Source: Streptomyces thermolilacinus SPC6
GTDB taxonomy: Bacteria; Actinomycetota; Actinomycetes; Streptomycetales; Streptomycetaceae
Direction: 5' to 3'
Assembly: GCF_000478605.2 (NCBI RefSeq)
Contig: NZ_ASHX02000001.1
Location: 5,595,001 to 5,659,000 of the forward strand
Length of the DNA stretch: 64,000 nt
The position numbers and the translations under genes are program-made. Position 1 is the stretch's first letter, and each line of letters opens with the position of its first letter. The notes beneath the pieces were generated by a model. That model worked only from the letters and a program-made list of their open reading frames with translations, had not been told where the DNA came from and did no database searches. Below, piece by piece: positions 28,808-36,568 of this stretch.

Positions 28808-30472
28808 ATGACCGAGCACGAACGCGACCCCCAGGCGCCCGCCCCCGCCCCCGCAGGGGAGACCCCCACCCTGCTGCTGCGCGGCGGCGAGGTGCACAGC
28901 CCCGCCGACCCCTTCGCCACCGCGATGGTCGTCGAGCGCGGCCACGTCGCCTGGGTCGGCTCCGAGGGCGCGGCCGACGCCTTCGCCTCCGGCGTGGACG
29001 AGGTGATCGACCTCGAAGGCGCCCTCGTCACCCCCGCGTTCACCGACGCCCATGTCCACACGACCGCCACCGGGCTCGCGCTGACCGGCCTCGACCTGTC
29101 CGGCGCCCGCGACCTGGGCGAAGCCCTCGCGCTCGTACGGGACTTCGCCGCCTCCCGGCCCGGTGACCTGGTCCTGCTGGGCCACGGCTGGGACGCCGCG
29201 CGCTGGCCCGAGCGGCGCCACCCGAGCCGCGGGGAACTGGACGAGGTGACCGGCGGACGGCCCCTGTACCTGCCGCGCGTCGATGTGCACTCCGCCGTCG
29301 TCACCACCGCGCTCCTCGACCTCGTCCCCGGCGTCACCGCCCTCGACGGCTACCACCCGGACGCGCCCCTCACCGGCGCGGCCCACCACGCCGTACGGGC
29401 CGCCGCGCACGGCGCCATCACGCCCGCTCAGCGCGCCGAGGCGCAGCGCGCCGCGCTCCGCCGCGCCGCTTCCCTCGGCATCGGCACCGTCCACGAGTGC
29501 GGCGGCCCCGACATCTCCGACGAGGAGGACTTCACCGCCCTGCTGGAGCTGGCGGCGGGGGAGCCGCTGCCGCGGGTCGTCGGCTACTGGGCCGAGGCCG
29601 TCGCGGGCCCCGAGGACGCGCGGCGCGTCCGCGACCTCGGCGCGGTCGGCGCCGCGGGCGACCTCTTCGTGGACGGCTCGCTCGGCTCCCACACGGCCTG
29701 CCTCCACGAGTCGTACGCCGACGCCGCGCACACCGGCACGGCCCACCTCGACGCGGCCGCCGTCGCCGCCCATGTGGCCGCCTGCACCGAGGCCGGGCTC
29801 CAGGCGGGCTTCCACGCCATCGGCGACGCCGCCGTGACCGCCGTCGTGGACGGCGTCCGGGCCGCCGCCGACAAGATCGGCCTGCACCGCGTCCGCGCCG
29901 CCCGGCACCGCGTCGAGCACGCCGAGATGCTCACCCCCGAGACCATCGCCGCCTTCGCCGAACTCGGCCTCACCGCCAGCGTGCAGCCCGCCTTCGACGC
30001 GGCCTGGGGCGGCGACGACGGCATGTACGCCGAGCGGCTCGGCGTCGAGCGCGCCCGCACCCTCAACCCGTACGCGGCGCTGCTGCGCGCCGGGGTGCCG
30101 CTCGCCTTCGGCTCCGACAGCCCGGTCACCCCCCTTGACCCGTGGGGCACCGTCCGTGCCGCCGCCTTCCACCGGACGCCCGAGCACCGCGTCTCCGTCC
30201 GCGCCGCCTTCACCGCCCACACGCGCGGCGGCTGGCGGGCCGTCGGCCGCGACGACGCGGGCGTCCTCGTGCCGGGCGCGCCCGCCGACTACGCCGTCTG
30301 GCAGGCCGGTGACCTGGTCGTCCAGGCCCCCGACGACCGGGTGGCCCGCTGGTCCACCGACCCCCGTTCGGGCACGCCGGGGCTCCCCGACCTGACCCCC
30401 GGCAAGCCGCTGCCGGTGTGCCTGCGCACGGTGGTGGGCGGACGGACGGTTTTCGTACGACCGAACGAGTGA
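28808..30472 (+). CDS. Amidohydrolase family protein (YtcJ-like)
   Basis: A 554-residue metal-dependent hydrolase of the amidohydrolase superfamily. Metal ligands are visible in FTDAHVHTT (near 79), GFHAIGDAAV and RVEHAEM in the second half, and the C-terminal FGSDSPVTPLDPW with the conserved Asp. It is related to YtcJ/predicted exoenzyme-regulator-type deacetylases of unknown substrate. The start appears leaderless (TACGCT-N7-ATG). The polyprenol-phosphate mannose synthase gene lies 546 bases downstream. Confidence 0.88.
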   Translation: MTEHERDPQAPAPAPAGETPTLLLRGGEVHSPADPFATAMVVERGHVAWVGSEGAADAFASGVDEVIDLEGALVTPAFTDAHVHTTATGLALTGLDLSGARDLGEALALVRDFAASRPGDLVLLGHGWDAARWPERRHPSRGELDEVTGGRPLYLPRVDVHSAVVTTALLDLVPGVTALDGYHPDAPLTGAAHHAVRAAAHGAITPAQRAEAQRAALRRAASLGIGTVHECGGPDISDEEDFTALLELAAGEPLPRVVGYWAEAVAGPEDARRVRDLGAVGAAGDLFVDGSLGSHTACLHESYADAAHTGTAHLDAAAVAAHVAACTEAGLQAGFHAIGDAAVTAVVDGVRAAADKIGLHRVRAARHRVEHAEMLTPETIAAFAELGLTASVQPAFDAAWGGDDGMYAERLGVERARTLNPYAALLRAGVPLAFGSDSPVTPLDPWGTVRAAAFHRTPEHRVSVRAAFTAHTRGGWRAVGRDDAGVLVPGAPADYAVWQAGDLVVQAPDDRVARWSTDPRSGTPGLPDLTPGKPLPVCLRTVVGGRTVFVRPNE

Positions 30473-30581
30473 GATGGGCCCGGGCCCGCCCGGCGGGAGG
30501 CGTACCGGGCGTTCCGCCACGACCTGCGGATCTTCGTCGCTGACCTGGGCGTTCGTCCGGACATCGCAGGTCGCGCGGGTG

Positions 30582-30612
30582 TTGACAGGCAGCGGTGAAC
30601 GGCCGGTAGGTT
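30582..30612 (+). promoter_or_regulatory. Promoter TTGACA-N19-TAGGTT ahead of ppm1
   Basis: A consensus -35 (30582-30587) and TAGGTT -10 (30607-30612) with a 19-base spacer. It would give a leader of about 400 bases before ppm1. Confidence 0.6.
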
Positions 30613-31018
30613 CGGCGGGTCCACCACGGACGTCCGGCCGGGCGAGCACGCCTCACCGCGGCCGCGGAGCGCCGCTGGATCGCGGGGTGGTGTGCCGCAC
30701 CGGCGCACCACCGCTGGGAGCCAGGTTCAGTGCCAGCGCCCCGCGCGGCGGGGGAGGTCCCCGGCGGACGTCCCCCCGGCTCCCGGGAGCCGGGGCGGGG
30801 TGCGACCCGGGTGGGGCCCGGACGTTCAGTAGACAACGGCTCTTCGGACGACCCGCAGCCAGCGGGCCCCAGGGTCGGCCCGAAGGACGCCGGGCCCCCG
30901 TGCGGACCGACAGGCGCCCGCTCCCGTACCGACGAGCCGGTGTACGACGCGGCTCGTCGATCGTCCGTGCCGCGGGCTCGCTATGGTGGGCATCCGCGCT
31001 AGGACGTAAGGGGCAGTA
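30613..31018 (+). other. Long structured leader of ppm1
   Basis: Between the promoter and the ppm1 start lie an 11-bp hairpin (30686-30696 with 30702-30712, one G-U pair), a perfect 22-bp palindrome (30774-30795) and a 9-bp hairpin (30931-30939 with 30950-30958). No supported gene lies here. It could be a cis-regulatory RNA, a terminator plus second promoter, or the remnant of unrelated sequence. Confidence 0.45.
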
Positions 31019-31792
31019 GTGAAAGACGACGGTCAGAGTCAGCGGCGGTACGGACCGCTGGGCAAAGCCTTGGTGATCATTCCGACCTACAACGAGGCGG
31101 AGAACATCGGGCCGATCGTCTCCCGGGTACGGGAAGCCGTGCCGGACGCGCACATCCTCGTCGCCGACGACAACAGCCCGGACGGCACGGGCAAGATCGC
31201 CGACGAGCTGTCCGCCGACGACGCGCACGTCCACGTGCTGCACCGCAAGGGCAAGGAGGGCCTCGGCGCGGCCTACCTGGCCGGCTTCCGCTGGGGCATG
31301 GAACACGGCTACGACGTCCTGGTCGAGATGGACGCCGACGGCTCCCACCGGCCCGAGGAACTGCCCCGGCTCCTCACCGCGCTCAAGAGCGCCGACCTCG
31401 TCCTCGGCTCCCGCTGGATCCCCGGCGGGCGGATCGTGAACTGGCCGAAGTCCCGCGAGTACCTCTCGCGCGGCGCGAGCGTCTACTCCCGGGTCCTCCT
31501 CGGCGTGCCGATCCGGGACGTCACCGGCGGCTTCCGGGCGTTCCGCGCGGACACGCTGCGCGGCCTGGGCCTGGAGGACGTCGCCTCGCAGGGGTACTGC
31601 TTCCAGATCGACCTGGCCCGCCGCGCGGTCGCCGCCGGATTCCATGTGGCCGAGGTGCCCATCACGTTCGTGGAGCGCGAGCACGGCGACTCCAAGATGA
31701 GCCGGGACATCGTCGTGGAGGCCCTGTGGCGGGTCACCGCCTGGGGCGTGACCACCCGCGCCGGACGGCTGACGGGCCGCGCTCGCGGCTGA
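31019..31792 (+). CDS. ppm1: Polyprenol-phosphate mannose synthase (Ppm1/DPM-like GT2)
   Basis: A 257-residue GT-A glycosyltransferase transferring mannose from GDP-mannose to polyprenyl phosphate, the donor for protein O-mannosylation and envelope glycans. Motifs visible are VIIPTYNEAENI (near 20), the nucleotide/metal motif VADDNSPDGT, the DXD-type EMDADGSH (near 105), GSRWIPGG and DVTGGFRAF. GTG 31019 follows GTAAGGGG. There is no fused acyltransferase domain as in mycobacterial Ppm1. The membrane-anchored glycan role comes from family knowledge. Confidence 0.93.
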   Translation: MKDDGQSQRRYGPLGKALVIIPTYNEAENIGPIVSRVREAVPDAHILVADDNSPDGTGKIADELSADDAHVHVLHRKGKEGLGAAYLAGFRWGMEHGYDVLVEMDADGSHRPEELPRLLTALKSADLVLGSRWIPGGRIVNWPKSREYLSRGASVYSRVLLGVPIRDVTGGFRAFRADTLRGLGLEDVASQGYCFQIDLARRAVAAGFHVAEVPITFVEREHGDSKMSRDIVVEALWRVTAWGVTTRAGRLTGRARG

Positions 31793-31975
31793 CCGGGGAG
31801 GGCGCACCCGACGGGGGACGGGGCGGCGCCGGACCGGGGCCCGACCGGGACCGGGCGCGCCGGACCGGGGCCGACCGGGGAACGGGCGCGCCAGACCACC
31901 GGGCCTGACCGGGGCCAGACCGGGTGGGACGGGGCGCTTACGCCATCCTGGCATCGCCCCAGGCACACTGGGGGC

Positions 31976-32524
31976 ATGACGACCGGTGCACCGCTGCCTC
32001 CGACCCGTGGGCGCTCCCGCGCCCGCACCCTTGTCCCCCTCGGCCTGGCCGCCTGGCTGGTGCTGGAGATCTGGCTCCTGACCCTGGTGGCGGACGCCAC
32101 GAGCGGCCTCGTGGTGCTCGCCCTGCTGGTGAGCTCCGGGGTCCTGGGCGCCGCCGTGGTGAAGCGGGCGGGGCGCCGGGCGTTCACGGCGCTCACCGAG
32201 ACGCTCCAGCGCCAGCAGACGGGCGGTGCGGCGGGCCCGGCCGAGAAGGGCAGCACGGGCAACGGCATGCTCATGCTCGGCGGTCTGCTGCTGATGCTGC
32301 CGGGTCTCGCCTCCGACGTGCCGGGGCTGCTGCTCCTCGTGCCGCCGGTCCGCGCGGCCGCCGCCCGCTACGGGGAGCGCGCCCTCGACCGCCGTATGGG
32401 CACCGCCCTGCGGCAGGCCCGCATCCGCCGCCCGGACGGCAAGGTGGTGCCGGGCGAGGTGATCCGCGACACTCCCGGCGACCCGGCGGGCCCCAGGGAC
32501 AACCGGCCCCCGCTGACGTCCTGA
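31976..32524 (+). CDS. fxsA: FxsA family membrane protein
   Basis: A 182-residue protein with FxsA-type helices: LGLAAWLVLEIWLLTLVADA, VVLALLVSSGVLGAAVV and GGLLLMLPGLASDVPGLLLLVPPVR. The LLMLPGxxSD-type motif is the family signature. E. coli FxsA overproduction relieves F-plasmid exclusion of phage T7; its role in actinomycetes is unknown. The ATG follows CTGGGGGC. It sits in the order ppm1-fxsA-rbpA known from streptomycetes. Confidence 0.9.
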   Translation: MTTGAPLPPTRGRSRARTLVPLGLAAWLVLEIWLLTLVADATSGLVVLALLVSSGVLGAAVVKRAGRRAFTALTETLQRQQTGGAAGPAEKGSTGNGMLMLGGLLLMLPGLASDVPGLLLLVPPVRAAAARYGERALDRRMGTALRQARIRRPDGKVVPGEVIRDTPGDPAGPRDNRPPLTS

Positions 32525-32605
32525 CCTGCCGGCCCCCGCGCGGCCCAGGGCGCTCCCGCTCCCGGGGCCGTGCACCCGGCCAGGCCGCGCGCGGTCCAGG
32601 CGTAG

Positions 32606-32669
32606 GGGGCCGTACACCGACCGGAGCGCACGCGGGCGGGGCCGTACACCGACCGGAGCGCACGCGGGC
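32606..32669. repeat. 32-bp tandem repeat, two copies
   Basis: Copies at 32606-32637 and 32638-32669 are identical, starting ggggccgtacaccgaccg. A third fragment of the same word family (ggggccgtacgcc) follows at about 32685. The repeat lies in the gap between fxsA and rbpA. Confidence 0.85.
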
Positions 32670-32729
32670 GGGGGTATACGCCGCGCGGGGGCCGTACGCC
32701 GCGCACGAACCGTACGCGGGCACGCGAAA

Positions 32730-32771
32730 GCCGCGGGGCGGGGTACGTCGATGCGTACCGCGCCCCGCGGC
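32730..32771. terminator. 18-bp hairpin between fxsA and rbpA
   Basis: Arms 32730-32747 and 32754-32771 pair with one mismatch around a TCGATG loop, flanked by GAAA and CTCTC. It serves the convergent fxsA and rbpA genes. Confidence 0.85.
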
Positions 32772-32798
32772 TCTCGCGTGTAGCCGGGTGCTAACCCG

Positions 32799-33173
32799 TC
32801 ACGCGGACTTCCTGCTGTCACGCGGATGCACCGCGATGTTCATGGCGCCGGAACGCAGGACCGCCAGCCGCTCGGCCAGCACCTCTTCCAGCTCCTCGCG
32901 CGTGCGCCGCTCCATCAGCATGTCCCAGTGCGTACGCGCGGGCTTCGCCTTCTTCTCCTCGGGGCCGTCGCCGTCCACCAGGAGCGCCTGGCTCCCGCAG
33001 ACCTTGCACTCCCACTCCGGCGGGATCTCCGCCTCGACCGAGAACGGCATCTCGAAACGATGCCCCTTCTCGCATGCGTACTCCACCGCCTGGCGCGGGG
33101 CCAGATCGATGCCGCGGTCGGTCTCGTAGCTGGTCACCACGAGGCGCGTGCCGCGAAGAGCTCGCTCACTCAT
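32799..33173 (-). CDS. rbpA: RNA polymerase-binding protein RbpA
   Basis: A 124-residue activator that binds RNA polymerase together with the principal sigma factor HrdB and stimulates promoter opening. Visible features are the N-terminal RGTRLVVTSYETDRG segment, the zinc-ribbon Cys/His set (YACEKGH and WECKVCGS), and the sigma-interacting C-terminal helix around MLMERRTREELEEVL. Length equals that of S. coelicolor RbpA as I recall it. A SigR-type promoter (33235-33261) precedes it, matching its known induction by thiol-oxidative stress. Confidence 0.97.
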   Translation of the reverse strand: MSERALRGTRLVVTSYETDRGIDLAPRQAVEYACEKGHRFEMPFSVEAEIPPEWECKVCGSQALLVDGDGPEEKKAKPARTHWDMLMERRTREELEEVLAERLAVLRSGAMNIAVHPRDSRKSA

Positions 33174-33234
33174 GAATCGTGCCTCCCGGGCTTGTCGCCC
33201 ACAGGACAGGTGTCGCTGTCGTCGTCATCCGGTC

Positions 33235-33261
33235 AACGTCCGGTCGGCGGTAAAGATTCCC
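33235..33261 (-). promoter_or_regulatory. SigR-type promoter of rbpA, GGGAAT-N18-GTT
   Basis: On the minus strand GGGAAT (33256-33261) and GTT (33235-33237) are 18 bases apart, matching the SigR consensus GGAAT-N18/19-GTT. It lies about 60 bases upstream of the rbpA start. rbpA is an established SigR-regulon member in S. coelicolor. Confidence 0.8.
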
Positions 33262-33297
33262 GTTGCGGGTCATGCGTCGCCCGTCGTGCCGCCCCTT

Positions 33298-33326
33298 GTT
33301 GTACCCACAAGCGCCCGGTTTGTCAC
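33298..33326 (-). promoter_or_regulatory. Possible second rbpA promoter GTGACA-N17-TACAAC
   Basis: On the minus strand a GTGACA -35 (33321-33326) and TACAAC -10 (33298-33303) are spaced 17 bases. This could give basal, SigR-independent expression. Confidence 0.4.
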
Positions 33327-33449
33327 ATCTGGCAGAAGATGTCACCCGGCGCTCTCGTGCACTGCACACGCAGTAACGGTCCGCCTGGCAGGCCAAAGGC
33401 GTACACTACCGCCCTTTGACCTCGCCGTCTAAACCGGGCCGCCAAAGTC

Positions 33450-34808
33450 TCAGATCCGCTCGGGCACGGGGTTCCCCGCGGCGGCCACCGCGCGCCGCAC
33501 CGGCACCCGCGCCAGCAGCACGAAGCCCACGGCGAAGAACAGCACCAGCGAGACGATGGCGTCGCGGTAGCTCCCGGTCAGCTGGTAGGCGAGCCCGAAC
33601 ACCAGCGGCCCCAGCCAGGCCAGCCCCCGGTCGCTCATCTCGTACGCCGAGAAGTACTCGGCCTCCTTGCCGCGCGGCACCAGGTGTGAGAACAGCGACC
33701 GCGACAGCGCCTGGCTGCCGCCCAGGACCAGTCCGATCGCCGCCGCCAGCGCGTAGAACCACACCGGCGCCCCGGCGGGCAGGAAGTACCCGGCGGCCAG
33801 GATCAGCGTCCACGCGGCCAGCGAACCGAGGATCGTCCGCTTCGCGCCGTACGAGCGGGCCAGCCGGCCCATCCCGAGCGCCCCCGCCACCGCCAGCACC
33901 TGCACCAGCAGCACCGCCGTGATCAGCGTCGTCTGGTCGAGGCCCAGCTCCTCGGAGCCGTAGATCGAGGCCTGGGAGATCACGGTCTGCACCCCGTCGT
34001 TGTAGACGAGGTACGCGAGCAGGAACGACAGCGTCAGCGGATGCCTCCGCATGTCCCGCAGCGTCGCCACCAGCTGCCGCCAGCCCGATCCGACCGCGCC
34101 CTCGCCGTCGGGTGCCACCCGCCGGTCCCGCAGCCGCCGCAGCGGTACGAGCGTGAAGGCGCCCCACCACAGTCCGGCGGAGGCCAGGCAGATCCGCACC
34201 GCCGCCGACTCGCTGAGCCCGAACGACTCGTGGCCCGTGTACAGCGCCAGGTTCAGGAGCAGCACCAGCGCGCCCGACGTGTAGCCGAACGCCCAGCCGC
34301 GCGACGAGACCGCGTCCCGCTCCTCCGGCGTGGCGATCTGCGGCAGGTACGCGTTGTAGAGGGCCATCGACACGGCCAGCGACGCGTTGGCGACGATCAG
34401 CAGCAGCGCGCCCAGCAGATACCGGTCGCCGTCCAGGAAGAACATGCCCGCCGTCGCGCCCGCCCCGGTGTACGCGGCGGCCGCCAGCAGCGGCTTCTTC
34501 CGCCCCGTACGGTCCGCCGCCGCCCCCGCCAGCGGCATCACCAGCACCGCGACGACGATCGACAGGGACACCGAGTACGCGAAGAGCGACCCGGCCCGTA
34601 CCGGTATGCCCAGCGGGTGCACGAAGCCGTCCGCGTCGGCCGCCGCCTTCGCCACCGACGTCAGGTACGGCCCGAGGAACACGGTCAGGACGCTCGTGGA
34701 GTACACGGAGCACGCGAAGTCGTAGAAGTACCAGCCGCGCTGCTCGCGTCCGCGGTCGGGCGGCGGCGCGGCGGCACCGGCGTCCCGGTCGGCGGTCTCG
34801 GCTGTCAC
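33450..34808 (-). CDS. MFS transporter, UMF1/Atg22-like
   Basis: A 452-residue membrane protein with about twelve helices and the UMF1 N-terminal motif WYFYDFACSVYSTSVLTVFLG-type (residues 26-46), plus loop motifs ADRTGRKKP and YNAYLPQIATPEERD. UMF1 proteins resemble fungal vacuolar amino-acid exporters; bacterial substrates are unknown. The only credible start is the GTG at 34808, 40 bases after the glycerophosphodiesterase stop, so the two genes and yczE upstream probably form one minus-strand operon. Confidence 0.88.
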   Translation of the reverse strand: MTAETADRDAGAAAPPPDRGREQRGWYFYDFACSVYSTSVLTVFLGPYLTSVAKAAADADGFVHPLGIPVRAGSLFAYSVSLSIVVAVLVMPLAGAAADRTGRKKPLLAAAAYTGAGATAGMFFLDGDRYLLGALLLIVANASLAVSMALYNAYLPQIATPEERDAVSSRGWAFGYTSGALVLLLNLALYTGHESFGLSESAAVRICLASAGLWWGAFTLVPLRRLRDRRVAPDGEGAVGSGWRQLVATLRDMRRHPLTLSFLLAYLVYNDGVQTVISQASIYGSEELGLDQTTLITAVLLVQVLAVAGALGMGRLARSYGAKRTILGSLAAWTLILAAGYFLPAGAPVWFYALAAAIGLVLGGSQALSRSLFSHLVPRGKEAEYFSAYEMSDRGLAWLGPLVFGLAYQLTGSYRDAIVSLVLFFAVGFVLLARVPVRRAVAAAGNPVPERI

Positions 34809-34848
34809 ACGCGCCCCCTCGTTCGTCCCGCCCCGGACCGCGCCGGGG

Positions 34849-35628
34849 TCAGTTCCACGCTCCCCGGCCGGTGAGCACCGTGCGCAGCGTCTGAAGATGA
34901 TCGGTCATGATGCCATCGACGCCAAGGTCCAGGAGCGCGTTCATCCGGTCCGGATCGTTGACCGTCCACACGTGCACCTGGAGCCCGCGCGCGTGGGCCT
35001 CGCGGACGAACCGCCGGTCCACGACCCGGATGCCGCCCTGCGCCTCCGGCACTTGCGCGGCCACCGCGCCCGCGCGCAGTGCCGCCGGTATCCCGTACGA
35101 GCGCAGCCGCAGCCCCACCACGCCGCGCACGCCGAACGACGTGGCCAGCCGCTCGCCCGCCGCCCGGCGCGCCCGGGCGACGCGCCCCTCGTTGAACGAG
35201 CCGACACACACCCGGTCCCACGCGTTGGTCCTGCGGATCAGCTCCACCAGCGGGACGAGCGCCGACTCGGCCTTCAGGTCCACGTTCCAGCGGGCCTCGG
35301 GGAACTCCTCCAGCAGCTCCTCGAACAGCGGCAGCGGCTCCCGGCCCGCGACGCGCGCCCGCCGGACCTCGCTCCACGGCAGCCGCGCGATCCGCCCCCG
35401 CGCGTCGGTGACCCGGTCCAGCGTCGGGTCGTGGAATGCGACGAGCCTGCCGTCCGCCGTCGTGTGCACGTCCGTCTCGAAGTAGCGGTACCCCGCGTCG
35501 GCCGCCCGCCGGAACGCGGCCGCGGTGTTCTCCAGCCCGTCCGCCGCGCCGCCCCGGTGGGCGAACGGGATGGCGGAGGGGTGGTCCAGGTACGGGTGGC
35601 CGGGTCGCGGGCGCGGTAGACGAGTCAC
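34849..35628 (-). CDS. Glycerophosphodiester phosphodiesterase
   Basis: A 259-residue GDPD with the classic catalytic elements: IPFAHRGGAADGLENT (His and Glu of the HRG motif, residues ~21-36), ETDVHTTADGRLVAFHDPTLDR (metal-binding and second His), WNVDLKAESA and the final VDGIMTDHL. It hydrolyses glycerophosphodiesters to glycerol-3-phosphate and alcohol. There is no signal peptide, so a cytoplasmic location is likely. GTG 35628 overlaps the upstream stop by 4 bases (GTGA). The frame continues upstream but only as a shadow of the membrane protein gene. Confidence 0.92.
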   Translation of the reverse strand: MTRLPRPRPGHPYLDHPSAIPFAHRGGAADGLENTAAAFRRAADAGYRYFETDVHTTADGRLVAFHDPTLDRVTDARGRIARLPWSEVRRARVAGREPLPLFEELLEEFPEARWNVDLKAESALVPLVELIRRTNAWDRVCVGSFNEGRVARARRAAGERLATSFGVRGVVGLRLRSYGIPAALRAGAVAAQVPEAQGGIRVVDRRFVREAHARGLQVHVWTVNDPDRMNALLDLGVDGIMTDHLQTLRTVLTGRGAWN

Positions 35629-36467
35629 CGCGGCAGTATCACCCGATCCGGTGACCCGGGGGCGACCGCGGTCCTGCCGGACGCCGTACCGGGGATGGCC
35701 GCCTCGGGAGCGGCGGTGGTTCCCGGAGCCGGGGTGGCCGCCTCGGGACCGGCGGTGGCCTCCGGAGCCGTGCCGGGGCCGGTGGTTCCCGGAGCCGTGG
35801 GGAAGGCGGCTTCGGGGGCCGTGCGCGACGCGGGTTCCGGTACGGCGAACAGGCGCAGCGACAGCTGGGCGAGCGGGCCGATCGCCAGGGCGTACAGCAC
35901 AGTGCCGACGCCGAGGGAGCCGCCGAGGAGGAAGCCCGTGGCGACGACGGTGAGCTCCAGGGCCGTACGGATCAGGCGGATGGAGCGGCCGGTCACCCGG
36001 TGCAGCCCGGTCATCAGGCCGTCGCGCGGGCCGGGACCGAAGCGGGCGGCGATGTAGAGGCCGGTCGCCAGCCCGTTGAGGACCACACCGGCGACCATCA
36101 GCGCGATCCGGGCGGGCAGGCCCTCGGCGTCCGGGACGACGGCGAGGGTGGCGTCCATCGCGGCCCCGATGAGCAGGACGTTCGCGACGGTGCCGAGGCC
36201 CGGACGCTGCCGGAGCGGGATCCACAGCAGCAGGACGACCGCGCCCATGATCGTCACCACGACGCCGATCGACAGGCCGGTCAGGTTCGACAGGCCCTGG
36301 TGGAGCACGTTCCACGGTTCCAGGCCGAGACCGCTGCGGACCAGGAGCGCCGAGCTGGCCCCGTACAGCAGGAGGCCCGCGGTGAGCTGTGTCAGCCGGC
36401 GCGGGAGGCGCCGCCCCGGCGGCCGGCCGCCGGGCTCGGACGGCGATGTGGACGACGATCGGGACAA
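35625..36467 (-). CDS. YczE-type membrane protein
   Basis: An integral membrane protein with about five helices. LTQLTAGLLLYGASSALLVR, GLEPWNVLHQGLSNLTG and GPGPRDGLMTGLHRVTG are typical of the YczE/DUF161-like group. A Pro/Ala/Thr-rich C-terminal tail follows. The start is uncertain: the frame is open to ATG 36545, but that stretch overlaps the operator-like repeats of the divergent MocR gene. TTG 36467 has CCGGGGGT in front and keeps the intergenic region free, so I prefer it. YczE-MocR (YczR) divergent pairs are a known arrangement. Confidence 0.78.
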   Translation of the reverse strand: MSRSSSTSPSEPGGRPPGRRLPRRLTQLTAGLLLYGASSALLVRSGLGLEPWNVLHQGLSNLTGLSIGVVVTIMGAVVLLLWIPLRQRPGLGTVANVLLIGAAMDATLAVVPDAEGLPARIALMVAGVVLNGLATGLYIAARFGPGPRDGLMTGLHRVTGRSIRLIRTALELTVVATGFLLGGSLGVGTVLYALAIGPLAQLSLRLFAVPEPASRTAPEAAFPTAPGTTGPGTAPEATAGPEAATPAPGTTAAPEAAIPGTASGRTAVAPGSPDRVILPR

Positions 36468-36514
36468 GGTGACCCCCGGAGTGCTGGTGTGGTGGACTGA
36501 CCTATGACACTCTC

Positions 36515-36545
36515 TGGCGTGCCAATGGATGCCAACCATGGCCAA
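36515..36545. promoter_or_regulatory. Direct repeats TGCCAA-N4-TGCCAA-N3-TGGCCAA, candidate MocR operator
   Basis: TGCCAA occurs at 36520 and 36530 (10-bp period), and a related TGGCCAA at 36539-36545. The element lies in the divergent gap 24 bases before the MocR regulator start. MocR regulators often bind direct repeats of this spacing. Binding is inferred. Confidence 0.5.
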
Positions 36546-36568
36546 TTCGAGGAAGGTGGACTGAAGTC

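Noticed and set aside
30613-31018. RNase P, SRP or 6S RNA hidden in the ppm1 leader
   Set aside because: None of the conserved core motifs (such as the RNase P GGAAAGTCCGG block or the SRP GGAAGGNAGCAG block) is present.
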